Both the position numbers and the translations under genes were made by a program. A stretch of DNA of 64,000 nucleotides from CAZFDT01 sp964518335 (GTDB taxonomy: Bacteria > Planctomycetota > Phycisphaerae > Phycisphaerales > Phycisphaeraceae), in NCBI GenBank assembly GCA_964518335.1, contig CAZFDT010000001.1, forward strand, positions 1 to 64,000. The letters are read 5' to 3'. Under the pieces are notes generated by a model. It did no database searches. It had not been told where the DNA came from and worked only from the letters and a program-made list of their open reading frames with translations. This document shows positions 46,452-54,747 of the stretch, piece by piece; position 1 is the stretch's first letter, and each line of letters opens with the position of its first letter.

Positions 46452-47558
46452 ATGAGCGAGATTCGCATGAACGTCGTCAGCCACTGGCAGGGCATCGGTC
46501 TGCACAACGTGGTGGAGCTTGAGCCCGCCGAGGGCGGCGGCCACTACCTGCGGCGGTTCCCTCGACACGTGCGCGACGCACTGAGTCCGCTGGGACGCAT
46601 GGTGTCCTGCGACACGGCGGGCGTCGAGCTGCGCTTCGTCACGGACTCACCCAACTTTCGCGTCTCGCTGAGCAGCTTGCCGTCGGTGCTGTCGCCTTAC
46701 GAGCATCATCACCAGGATCTGCTTGTGTTTCGCGGGGCGTTCTTCCATTCGCATCATCGTCTGACGCCAGGTGCGATCAATCATATCAACGTGGTGAACA
46801 TTCCCGGCTCGGAGCCATTCGACGCGCTCGCCGTCGCATCGCGGACACAGTGCGGCTATTCGCATCGCGTGTGGCGGATCATGCTCGGTCGATATGCCGC
46901 GGCGTTGCACAGCGTCGATACCTACGGCGCACCGCGCCGGCCGCCGCAGCCCGATGAAGTGCCCGCCCGACGATGGCTGGCCTACGGATCATCGATCACC
47001 CACGGCGCATCGCCCACGGTGCATCACCTCTCGTACATCTATCACGCGGCCCGCGCGGCGCAGTGGGATGTCTGCAACCAGGGCCTGTCCGGCTCGTGCC
47101 GCTGCGAGCCCGCCGTCGCCGAATACCTCGCCTCGCGCGACGACTGCGACGTCATCTCGCTGGAATTGGGCGTGAACATGCGCGGCGACTTCACGCCCGA
47201 GCAGTTCCGCGATCGCGCTGCGTCATTGGTCGATCACGTCTGCCGCGGCAACCCCGATCGCCACGTGCTGCTGATCACCATTTATCCCAACGCCGACAGC
47301 CCGGGGTTCACCGCCCATCCCGATGCGCTAAGCACGACCCGGCAGGACGCCTTCAATGCCATCCTTCGCGAGCTGACGATGGATAGCGATCGCACCAACC
47401 TGACCCTCATCGAGGGATCGGACATCCTCAACAGCCCCGACATGCTGAGCGTGGACCTGATCCATCCCAACGACTACGGCCACGCCCGGATGGGCATGAA
47501 CATGGGTGAACGTCTGGCCTGCCTGGACGCCGCGGCCGTCAGTGCGTCAAGCCGTTGA
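46452..47558 (+). CDS. SGNH/GDSL-type esterase
   Basis: A 368-residue SGNH hydrolase. A beta-rich N-terminal domain (about 1-165) precedes the catalytic domain. Block I is LAYGSSITHG with nucleophile Ser181, block II has Gly211 in NQGLSGS, block III is LELGVNM (Asn242), and block V is VDLIHPNDYGH with Asp and His near 335-338. There is no signal peptide. The gene begins 4 bp after the fusion gene, so the two are probably translationally coupled. It likely deacetylates oligosaccharides; the family also contains lipases and arylesterases. Confidence 0.85.
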   Translation: MSEIRMNVVSHWQGIGLHNVVELEPAEGGGHYLRRFPRHVRDALSPLGRMVSCDTAGVELRFVTDSPNFRVSLSSLPSVLSPYEHHHQDLLVFRGAFFHSHHRLTPGAINHINVVNIPGSEPFDALAVASRTQCGYSHRVWRIMLGRYAAALHSVDTYGAPRRPPQPDEVPARRWLAYGSSITHGASPTVHHLSYIYHAARAAQWDVCNQGLSGSCRCEPAVAEYLASRDDCDVISLELGVNMRGDFTPEQFRDRAASLVDHVCRGNPDRHVLLITIYPNADSPGFTAHPDALSTTRQDAFNAILRELTMDSDRTNLTLIEGSDILNSPDMLSVDLIHPNDYGHARMGMNMGERLACLDAAAVSASSR

Positions 47559-47578
47559 TTCCTGCCGAAGCACGACCC

Positions 47579-49375
47579 ATGGACGACCCCGTCATCAGAA
47601 GCCTCGCCGGATGGGACTACGCGGTGATCGTGTTCTACTTCACGTTCATCGTGGGGATCGGGTGGTTGTTTCGCCGGCTCAATCGCAACGCCAGCGATTA
47701 CTTCCGAGGGGGCGGAAACATGCTGTGGTGGATGGCGGGTATGAGCGCCATTATGGCTGCCATCAGTACGTGGAGCTTCACCGGCGCCGCGGCCAAGACG
47801 TACGAGAGCGGGCTGCTCCTGCCCACGATCTGGATCATCTCGAGCATCATCACGCTGCCCATTCTCTGGTTCATGGCGCCCCGCTTCCGCCAGACGCGTG
47901 TCATCACGTCGATCGAGGCGGTGTTCCGTCGCTTCGGGCTGGGCACGGAGCAGATCTATGCCTACCTCGTGCTGCCGATGGGCATCTTCTGGGGCGGCGT
48001 GGGCCTCAACACGGTGGCCGTCTTCATGTCGGCGGCGCTGGGGCTGGACATGACGATGACGCTGGTGAGCCTGGGCGCGATCGTGACGGCGATGTCGCTG
48101 CTGGGCGGGCAATGGGCCGTCGCCGCCAGTGACTTCGTGCAGGGGTTGATCATGTTTCTGATCGTGTTCGTGGTGGTGTGGTTTTCGGTGAATCTGCCGG
48201 AGATCGGCGGGATCGCCAACCTGCCCCGCGCCTTGCCCGACCGACACTTCGACTTCACCGACGGGGCGCGCGGCGGCATCGTGACGCTGTGGATGCTCAG
48301 CCTCGTCGCCATGGCGATCCTCAGCTCGATGGACATGCAGGGCGAAGGGTCCAAGTACCTGCTCGTGAAAGACGGCCGACACGCCCGGGGCATGATCGTG
48401 CTGCGTGTCGTCGTGGGCCTGCTCATCCCCACGACGGTGCTGCTGCAGTTGCCCGCCATGTGCGCCGCGGTGATCTTCCCCGACATGAACGCCGTATTTC
48501 CCAACCTCAAGGTCCCCGAGGAGGGCGCGTTCGTCGCGATGGCGTTTCGAACCCTCCCGCAGGGCCTGCTCGGGTTCATGGTCTGCGGCATGTTCGCCGC
48601 GAGCATGTCCACCATGGACACCTCCCTCAACCGCAATGCCGGATACTTCGTCCGCAACATCTACATCCGCTACATCAACCCCGAGGCGTCGCAGAAGCGA
48701 CAGCTCATCATGGGACAGGTCTTCACCGCGATCTTCGGCGCGCTGATGATCCTCGTCGCCGTGTCGTTCGACACGCTGCGCAGCGTCAATCTGTTCGACG
48801 TGTTCCAGTTGCTCAACTCGATGATCCTGGCCCCTGCGCTGATCCCGGTGGCGCTGGGCATGGTGTACAAGCGGACGCCGGGCTGGTCGGGCTGGAGCAC
48901 CGTGCTGGTGGGCACGGCGACCGGTGCAACCGCGAAGCTGGTCTATTCGCCCGCACTCGTCGAACGCCTGATGGGCTACAGCCAGTCGCTGAACCCGCGC
49001 GAAGCCATCGACGCGCAGTTCGTCTTCATCTTCACCATCGTGACGTGCATCTCGGTCGTTTGGTTTTTCCTCACGTCGCTGGCGTACAAGCGCAGCACGC
49101 CCGAGCATCGGCGCCGCGTCGAATCGCTGTTCCAGGACATGCGCACGCCTGTCGATCATGTGGTGGAAGACGTCGTCAACCAGGACGCTGTGCAATACCA
49201 ATTGGTGAGCATCATGTGCCTGACGTTCGGCGGGTTCACCTTGGCGTGCATGGCGATCCCCAACCCGCGGCACGGCCGCATGGCGTTCGCGTTCATCGGC
49301 GGCGTGATCCTGCTGATCGGCATCGTGCTGTGGTGGACCTATCGACGCAAACGCAAATCCTCAGCGCGAACATGA
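47579..49375 (+). CDS. sodium:solute symporter (SSS family)
   Basis: A 598-residue membrane protein with about 13 hydrophobic helices, of the SLC5/SSS type. The N-terminus DYAVIVFYFTFIVGIGWLF, the second helix region RGGGNMLWWMAGMSAIMAAI and the STWSFTGAAA segment that forms a sodium site are typical. The ATG at 47579 is preferred over a TTG at 47555 which overlaps the upstream stop. It closes the operon and would import an oligosaccharide or sugar acid released by the upstream enzymes. Its substrate is unknown. Confidence 0.92.
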   Translation: MDDPVIRSLAGWDYAVIVFYFTFIVGIGWLFRRLNRNASDYFRGGGNMLWWMAGMSAIMAAISTWSFTGAAAKTYESGLLLPTIWIISSIITLPILWFMAPRFRQTRVITSIEAVFRRFGLGTEQIYAYLVLPMGIFWGGVGLNTVAVFMSAALGLDMTMTLVSLGAIVTAMSLLGGQWAVAASDFVQGLIMFLIVFVVVWFSVNLPEIGGIANLPRALPDRHFDFTDGARGGIVTLWMLSLVAMAILSSMDMQGEGSKYLLVKDGRHARGMIVLRVVVGLLIPTTVLLQLPAMCAAVIFPDMNAVFPNLKVPEEGAFVAMAFRTLPQGLLGFMVCGMFAASMSTMDTSLNRNAGYFVRNIYIRYINPEASQKRQLIMGQVFTAIFGALMILVAVSFDTLRSVNLFDVFQLLNSMILAPALIPVALGMVYKRTPGWSGWSTVLVGTATGATAKLVYSPALVERLMGYSQSLNPREAIDAQFVFIFTIVTCISVVWFFLTSLAYKRSTPEHRRRVESLFQDMRTPVDHVVEDVVNQDAVQYQLVSIMCLTFGGFTLACMAIPNPRHGRMAFAFIGGVILLIGIVLWWTYRRKRKSSART

Positions 49376-49743
49376 CTGGCGATGCTGCAGCGGATCAGCG
49401 GCCTGCCAGTCCAAAGGTCCTCGCTCCGATCAAGAAACGCGAGCCGTTGACGACGCGATCGCTCGTAGTCTTCAACAACCATCCCCCATAGTCGCTCCAG
49501 CAGCGCACTGGCCAATCGAGCCCGCGCCAGGTCACGACCAAGCAGAAATCGCTTGACCTGCAGGCGGCCTGGCATGACCCAAACATGGCGCGCGAAAATA
49601 GCACTTTCAAGCGCGAAATTGACACTGAAAATAGCCCTTCCTGACCTGTCAAGGGGGTTCGCCAACTCGCTGGCTGCGGGAGAAAACGAACTTATCTCTT
49701 TATTACGCAATCATTTACAGCACACGTGCCGCGGGTCAATCAA
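49376..49743. other. intergenic stretch with a possible minus-strand ORF remnant
   Basis: About 370 bp lie between the symporter and the tRNA. A minus-strand frame (49339-49710) reads a hydrophilic stretch with VEDYERSRRQRLAFLDRSED but begins at TTG, lacks a ribosome binding site, overlaps the symporter end, and has mixed codon use. Near 49590-49640 two CGCGAAAATAGC-like repeats appear. I see no confident gene. A short mobile remnant is possible. Confidence 0.3.
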
Positions 49744-49830
49744 CGGAGAGGATGGGATTCGAACCCATGGTGCAGTTACCCGCACACGCGATTTCCAGTC
49801 GCGTTCCTTCAGCCACTCGGACACCTCTCC
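49744..49830 (-). tRNA. tRNA-Ser (anticodon GGA)
   Basis: An 87-base tRNA. Acceptor stem GGAGAGG pairs with CCTCTCC, the anticodon arm reads GCGA-CTGGAAA-TCGC with anticodon GGA, and a long variable arm (GTGCGGGTAACTGCAC) marks the class II serine type. The T arm has GGTTCGAATCC. The discriminator is G and CCA is not encoded. It lies between the symporter and truB. Confidence 0.95.
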
Positions 49831-49885
49831 AAGGTGGGGTCGGTGATTATCGTATGGACTGGACGGGCAATGTAAAGGAGCGGCG

Positions 49886-50626
49886 ATGGCGGACGCGGCA
49901 GTGGACATGCACGGCCTGCTGGTGGTGGACAAGCCACTGGGCTGGTCGTCGATGGACGTGGTGAGGCGAGTGCGGCGGGCGATTGCGTTGGGCCTGGCGC
50001 AGCGCGTGGCATTGCATCGGATCAAGGTCGGCCATGCCGGCACGCTCGATCCTCTGGCGACGGGCGTGGTGGTGTGCTGCGTCGGGCGAGCGACGCGGCA
50101 GGTCGAGACGCTCATGGGCACGGCCAAGGTTTACGAAGCCCAAGTCGATCTGTCGGCGTTCACGGCGACCGACGACCGGGAGGGTACGCTCGAGCCGGTG
50201 ACGCCCCCGGGAGGCTTGCCGCCGGACGAGGGCACAATCGACGAGGCATTGGCGCGGTTCGTGGGTGAGATACAACAGCGGCCGCCGGCGTTCAGCGCGG
50301 TCCACGTGCGCGGGCAGCGGGCTTACAAGCTCGCAAGACGGGGCGTGACAGTGGACCTGGGCCTGCGCATCGTGCGCATCGATGCGATCGAGCGGCTGGG
50401 CTACGCCTGGCCGATGCTGTCGCTGCGCATTACCTGCGGCAAGGGCACCTACATCCGCAGTCTGGCGCGCGATCTTGGCGTGGCGCTGGGCACGGGCGGA
50501 CATCTGGCGGCGCTGCGGCGCACAGCGGTGGGGCGGTTCACCCTGGCGATGGCGATCGACGAACGACGGCTGGCGCTGCCGATCACGCAGGGCGATCTGC
50601 TTCACTCGTCGGCGGAAGGGCGATAG
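49886..50626 (+). CDS. truB: tRNA pseudouridine(55) synthase TruB
   Basis: A 246-residue enzyme that makes pseudouridine 55 in tRNA T arms. The catalytic motif GHAGTLDPLATGVV contains Asp55, and GLLVVDKPLGWSS at the start is the family N-terminus. The KGTYIRSLARDLG block near 190 is present. AAAGGAG lies five bases before the ATG. It has no C-terminal PUA-like extension, which is common in bacteria. It overlaps tatC convergently by 25 bp. Confidence 0.97.
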   Translation: MADAAVDMHGLLVVDKPLGWSSMDVVRRVRRAIALGLAQRVALHRIKVGHAGTLDPLATGVVVCCVGRATRQVETLMGTAKVYEAQVDLSAFTATDDREGTLEPVTPPGGLPPDEGTIDEALARFVGEIQQRPPAFSAVHVRGQRAYKLARRGVTVDLGLRIVRIDAIERLGYAWPMLSLRITCGKGTYIRSLARDLGVALGTGGHLAALRRTAVGRFTLAMAIDERRLALPITQGDLLHSSAEGR

Positions 50627-51585
50627 GTGAATCGCATGAGCACGAGGCCGAACTCGAACAGGGCGTAGAGCGGTACGAACAGCAAAGCCATGCTCATGAC
50701 GTCGGCGGGGGTGAGGACGGCGGCGAGGACGACGCAGATGAACAGGGCGTACTTGCGGTAGCGGGCGATCCAGGCGGGGTCCACCAGTCCCAGCCAGGCG
50801 AGGATGAACATGGCCACGGGCAACTGAAACGCGATGACGACGCCCAGGCCGATCATCGCCGCGCTGGTGACGTAGCGGCTGATGTCGGGATACGGGGTGA
50901 GCATGCTGTCGGGCTGGAGGGCGAAGATGCGGGTTTTGCCATCGATATAAGCCTTGAGGCGGCCTTCGGCGACGTTGAGCCAGACGTCGCCCTCGCGCAG
51001 GTCGGACGGATCGGCGCGAAAGGTGGGTAACTGCAGCGGAGACGGGGCGTCGGGAGGCGACGGCGGCGCCGTCAGTCCCCACCCGGCGGCCAGGCGGGTC
51101 ATGAAGCCCGGCTCGGCCAGGTCCAGCTTCGGGTAGAACGCCGCCACGTTCAGAAAGAACACGATCGACACCGGCAGAAGGATGTAGTACGCAAAGAGCA
51201 CGCCCAGTACCGTCATCACCGCGCTGAAGGGCCACAGCAGATGCACCGCCCGGCGCTCGTGCTCGTACAACCCCGCCGCGACAAACAGCCAGCCCTGGTA
51301 CAGCACCCACGGAGCGCCGATCACCGCGGCGGCGATGACCGCCACCATCATGTAGGTCGAGAACCCCGCGCTGAAGTCGAAGGCGTAGAGTTGAGGCGTG
51401 TAACCCAGGGCGCGCTGGGCGTCGAGGTACGGCCGCGCCAGCCACGCGATGATATGGAAGCCGAAGGCGAAGGTTCCGATGCAAATGACCGCCACGCCCG
51501 CCAGCGCCATGAGGATGCGCCGGCGCAGCTCTTCGAGATGATCGCCGAAGCTCATCTGCATCTGGTCAGGATCGGGCGCGGGCAT
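50602..51585 (-). CDS. tatC: Sec-independent protein translocase TatC
   Basis: A 327-residue core component of the twin-arginine translocation pathway. It starts with the LGDHLEELR-like signature (SFGDHLEELRRRI, about 12-24) and has six predicted membrane helices, with FPFSAVMTVLGVLFAYY-like and IGLGVVIAFQLPVAMFI regions in place. Between helices 3 and 4 the loop is about 70 residues longer than usual, rich in Pro and Asp (TAPPSPPDAPSPLQLP). Usual TatC proteins are near 250 residues. It is convergent with truB and 47 bp downstream of queA. Confidence 0.95.
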   Translation of the reverse strand: MPAPDPDQMQMSFGDHLEELRRRILMALAGVAVICIGTFAFGFHIIAWLARPYLDAQRALGYTPQLYAFDFSAGFSTYMMVAVIAAAVIGAPWVLYQGWLFVAAGLYEHERRAVHLLWPFSAVMTVLGVLFAYYILLPVSIVFFLNVAAFYPKLDLAEPGFMTRLAAGWGLTAPPSPPDAPSPLQLPTFRADPSDLREGDVWLNVAEGRLKAYIDGKTRIFALQPDSMLTPYPDISRYVTSAAMIGLGVVIAFQLPVAMFILAWLGLVDPAWIARYRKYALFICVVLAAVLTPADVMSMALLFVPLYALFEFGLVLMRFTYRPSADE

Positions 51586-51632
51586 AGGTGGATTCTACAT
51601 GTGCGGCCACGGGGAGGCAGACCCGGTGCGAT

Positions 51633-52700
51633 TCACAACAACAGCATGGCGTCGCCGTAGGAGTAAAAACGGTAGCCTTCGGCGACGGCCAGGGCGTACC
51701 ACTGCTTGAGCCGCTCCACGCCGACACCGGGCAGGGCGGCGACCAGCGCCATCAGTGAGGAACGGGGCAAGTGAAAGTTGGTCAGCAGCAGGTCGGTGTA
51801 GCGGAATGTGAACCCCGGAAGGATCATCAGCGTGGTATCGGCGGCATGTCCCTGCGGGCCGGTGGGGAGCGGGTCGGGCAGCGACTCGATCGTGCGGACG
51901 GTGGTGGTGCCGACGACGAGGATCCGCGCCTGCCGCTGGCGTGCGTGACAGATGGCGGCGAGCGTGTCGACGGGGACGTGGGTGGGCTCGCTGTGGAGGC
52001 GATGGTCTTCGAGTCGATCCGTTTCGACGGGTGCGAATGTGCCCAGCCCGACGTGGAGGGTCACTGCAGCGCGATGGACGCCGATGGCGTCGAGTCGCGC
52101 CAGCAGATTGGGTGTGAAGTGGAGGCCTGCGGTGGGGGCGGCCACGGAGCCGGGGTCATGGGCATAGACGGTGTTGTAGCGCGCGGCGTCGTCGGGACCG
52201 ACTTCGGGCAGGTGCAGGGCTTTGCGGGCCTTGCGGATGTAGGGCGGCAAGGGGGGCGTGCCGATTCGAGCCAGGAGCGCGAGCGTGTCATGCGGGCCGT
52301 CGAGTCGGGCGTCCCATTGGCCGCGCTCGATGCGGCGGCGCAACGTGAGCGTGGCGTCCTCGGCCAGGCAGATGCACTCGCCCGGCTGCAGTGAGCCGCG
52401 CGACTCCAGCAGCGTGCGCCACGTACGGTGGGAAGGTTCGGCCAGGTACAGGCCCTCGACGCGTCCGCCGGTGGCCGCCCGCACGCCCTCGAACCGGGCC
52501 GGCAGCACGCGCGATTGGTTGACAAGCATCAGGTCGCCGGCCTGCAGCACGCCCAGATCGGGCAGATCGCGCACGCGCCGATGCTCGATCACTCCCGTAG
52601 CGCGATGCACGACCATCAAGCGGGCGGCGTCGCGCGGCTGGGCGGGGGCCACGGCGATCCGCTCCGCGGGCAGGGTGTAATCAAGTTCGCTCGTCAGCAT
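51633..52700 (-). CDS. queA: S-adenosylmethionine:tRNA ribosyltransferase-isomerase QueA
   Basis: Makes epoxyqueuosine in tRNA from SAM. The N-terminus ELDYTLPAERIAVAPAQPRD, LVNQSRVLPARFEG, GSVAAPTAGLHFT and LGTFAPVE are diagnostic, and the C-terminal NFHLPRSSLMALVAAL is conserved. The ATG at 52700 opens directly at the conserved start; the frame extends to 52754. Length (355 residues) is typical. It is likely expressed with tatC. Confidence 0.96.
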   Translation of the reverse strand: MLTSELDYTLPAERIAVAPAQPRDAARLMVVHRATGVIEHRRVRDLPDLGVLQAGDLMLVNQSRVLPARFEGVRAATGGRVEGLYLAEPSHRTWRTLLESRGSLQPGECICLAEDATLTLRRRIERGQWDARLDGPHDTLALLARIGTPPLPPYIRKARKALHLPEVGPDDAARYNTVYAHDPGSVAAPTAGLHFTPNLLARLDAIGVHRAAVTLHVGLGTFAPVETDRLEDHRLHSEPTHVPVDTLAAICHARQRQARILVVGTTTVRTIESLPDPLPTGPQGHAADTTLMILPGFTFRYTDLLLTNFHLPRSSLMALVAALPGVGVERLKQWYALAVAEGYRFYSYGDAMLLL

Positions 52701-53213
52701 CGCCTCACTCACGTGTCGAGCTGGGGCAACATCCGTCACAGACGGCGACGGCACGTCGCCGGTGCGACCTTCCGCAAGTTACCGCATCACACACGTTTGT
52801 GCCTCGCGTCGAGCGGCGGGCGGCCTTGGCGCGACGCTCGCTCACCGTGGGGTATGAAGATCCAGGGCCACGCCAATCTGACGATCCATCTGCTTCGCCG
52901 CTGTATGTTCGGCCCCGAGCGGTTCGATTGCGCCGCGCGATGGCAACGGGTGCGCCCGTCGTGCCCGCGCCAGGTTCCCGGCACTACGCCATGCGCTGCG
53001 CCGCCACGCGAGGAGGGTTGGCCTTACGACTCGGCGCTGCCGGTCGGGTTGCCTCGCCTGCACGATGGCGATACCCTGCCGACCCGCCCGGACGCGCATG
53101 CCCTCCCCCCGATTCGTCCCGGCCTGCCAAAGTACAGTCAGCCTTTTGCCGACTTGAATAGGAGCACGCGGCTCGACGCCCTGGCGTAGGCCGCGATCAC
53201 GGAGGATCGCTGC
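52701..53213. other. intergenic stretch with a weak 111-codon ORF
   Basis: About 510 bp upstream of queA. A plus-strand frame at 52855-53189 (111 residues, from MKIQGHANLTIHLLRR) has mostly G or C in third positions, but its product is Pro/Arg-rich without family features. A convincing ribosome binding site is lacking. The remainder shows no gene; the promoter of queA and of the small gene at 53214 should lie here. Confidence 0.3.
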
Positions 53214-53456
53214 ATGGGTCATCACGACCTCGACGCCATGATCTACGGCCCGATCGACGCCATGATCGCGCGCATCGCCGAACTGTCGCGCGGCGACGTG
53301 AAGCGTCACCTTCTCGATTTCACCGCGCTGCGATTGGACTTCACCGAAGACTACCTCGAATCGCTGGCGACCGAGCAGCTTCGTCATGTGCTGGTGGCCG
53401 CGGTGTTTCAGGTGCGCCGCAGCGTCGAATCGGTGCGCCTGGCGGCGGCGGGATAA
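53214..53456 (+). CDS. small conserved protein, 80 residues
   Basis: A small acidic-helical protein with GGAGG eight bases before the ATG. Helical content is high, with a KRHLLDFTALRLDFTEDYLE segment and SLATEQLRHVLVAAV after it. I recognise the LDFTEDYLE pattern from short planctomycete proteins, but no function is known. No membrane helix or signal peptide. It is convergent with the HAD phosphatase. Confidence 0.7.
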   Translation: MGHHDLDAMIYGPIDAMIARIAELSRGDVKRHLLDFTALRLDFTEDYLESLATEQLRHVLVAAVFQVRRSVESVRLAAAG

Positions 53457-53469
53457 GCGACACCGATCC

Positions 53470-54120
53470 TCATCCGAGCAGATCGATCAACTCACGAGGC
53501 GAGGCGAGGATGACATCGGCGCCGCTGTCACGCAGCTCGGTCTCGTCACGAAAGCCCCATAATGCTCCGGCGGCAGTCATGCCCGCCGCTTTGGCCGTCC
53601 GCATATCGACCCCGGTATCGCCCACGTACAGCCACGCCCGCGGCTCGATGCCCGTCTGTCGTGCGATCGCCAGCGCTCCGGCCGGATCGGGCTTGTGCGG
53701 CTGACCGTCCACCTGGCCCTGCACAGCGTCGAAGCGCCAGCGGGCGAACACGTGCTTGACCATGGCGCGCGTCGCCGCGTCGGGTTTGTTGCTCAACACC
53801 GCGAGCTTGAGCGATCGCTGTGTCATGGCGTCGAGGGCGTCGGGGATGCCGTCGTAGGGTCGCGTCAGGTCCATGCCGTGTTCGAGTTGATAGGCGCGGA
53901 AGATGTCCAGCGCGCGATCGACGAGAGGGTCGTTGTCGGCTGCACCCAGCGCCTCGCGCACGAGGAAGCGCGCGCCCTGTCCCGCCAGATAGCGGTAGTG
54001 GTCGCGGGGCAGCGGCGGCCGACCCAACGTCGCCAGCGTGTGATTCCCGCACGCCGCGATGTCGCCCAGCGTGTCGGCGAGCGTGCCGTCGAGATCGAAC
54101 ATGACCGCGTGGTGGTTCAT
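53470..54120 (-). CDS. HAD-superfamily phosphatase (phosphoglycolate phosphatase-like)
   Basis: A 216-residue HAD hydrolase. Motif I is FDLDGTLADT (8-17) with the nucleophile Asp, motif II VLSNK with the conserved Ser, motif III Lys in HKPDPAGAL, and motif IV VGDTGVDMRTA. A small cap domain lies in between (about 20-85). It resembles phosphoglycolate phosphatase (Gph), but other sugar phosphates are possible. The ATG at 54120 opens at the conserved start; the frame extends to 54216. Confidence 0.92.
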   Translation of the reverse strand: MNHHAVMFDLDGTLADTLGDIAACGNHTLATLGRPPLPRDHYRYLAGQGARFLVREALGAADNDPLVDRALDIFRAYQLEHGMDLTRPYDGIPDALDAMTQRSLKLAVLSNKPDAATRAMVKHVFARWRFDAVQGQVDGQPHKPDPAGALAIARQTGIEPRAWLYVGDTGVDMRTAKAAGMTAAGALWGFRDETELRDSGADVILASPRELIDLLG

Positions 54121-54218
54121 GGGCGGATTTATAGCACAGGCGCGCCGAGCGTTTTGCCATGATCGTGGCTGTGGCTTATTCTGCCGGGGCACAGACCTCC
54201 GTATGGACGCCAGCACCT

Positions 54219-54704
54219 ATGGATGAACTTCTCAAGCAGCGGATCGGCGCGGCCCTGGGACGCATCCCCTCGGGCCTGTTCGTGTTGACGGCCCAGCACG
54301 AGGATCGCCGCACCGGCATACTCGCCAGTTGGGTGCAGCAGGTCTGTTTCGAGCCGCCCATGGTCTCCGTCGCCGTCGCCAAGGGGCGACCGATTATGCC
54401 GCTGATCAGCGAATCGCGCAAGTTCGGCATCTGCCAGTTGCCCGACAAGGACAAGCTCATCACCCGCAAGTTCGCCGGCGGTGTCGAGCCGACCGAAGAC
54501 CCGTTCCTCGGTTACGAGATGATCCACGACGGTCCGCCCGGCGTGCCCATCCTGGCCCAGGTGGTGGCGTGGATGGCGTGCGAGCTCACCTGCCACATGG
54601 ACGTGGAAGGCGATCACGATCTGTTCGTCGGCACGATCAGGGCCGGCGACTTCGTCGGCGGCGTGCCGCACGTTCACTTGCGCGACAACGGATTCCGGTA
54701 TTGA
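54219..54704 (+). CDS. flavin reductase-like (FMN-binding split barrel) protein
   Basis: A 161-residue protein of the flavin reductase/split-barrel family. The pattern RIPSGLFVLTAQHEDRRTGI, then WVQQVCFEPPMVSVAV, is typical of the FMN-binding barrel. The ATG at 54219 gives the usual start; a start at 54159 is possible. Such proteins transfer electrons from NAD(P)H to FMN, or bind FMN in partner systems. The next gene is an AhbA/B-like protein, which could be an electron-using haem-pathway enzyme. Confidence 0.85.
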   Translation: MDELLKQRIGAALGRIPSGLFVLTAQHEDRRTGILASWVQQVCFEPPMVSVAVAKGRPIMPLISESRKFGICQLPDKDKLITRKFAGGVEPTEDPFLGYEMIHDGPPGVPILAQVVAWMACELTCHMDVEGDHDLFVGTIRAGDFVGGVPHVHLRDNGFRY

Positions 54705-54747
54705 GACTGCCGCCGCAGACCCGCCAGCGAGTCTGCCCGAAACGACG

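Noticed and set aside
47474..49273. 599-codon minus-strand frame across the symporter
   Set aside because: It is antisense to the symporter, which has clear membrane helices. The product is a low-complexity His/Arg/Glu string.
48178..49491. 437-codon plus-strand frame inside and past the symporter gene
   Set aside because: Shifted frame of the symporter with an Arg/His-rich product.
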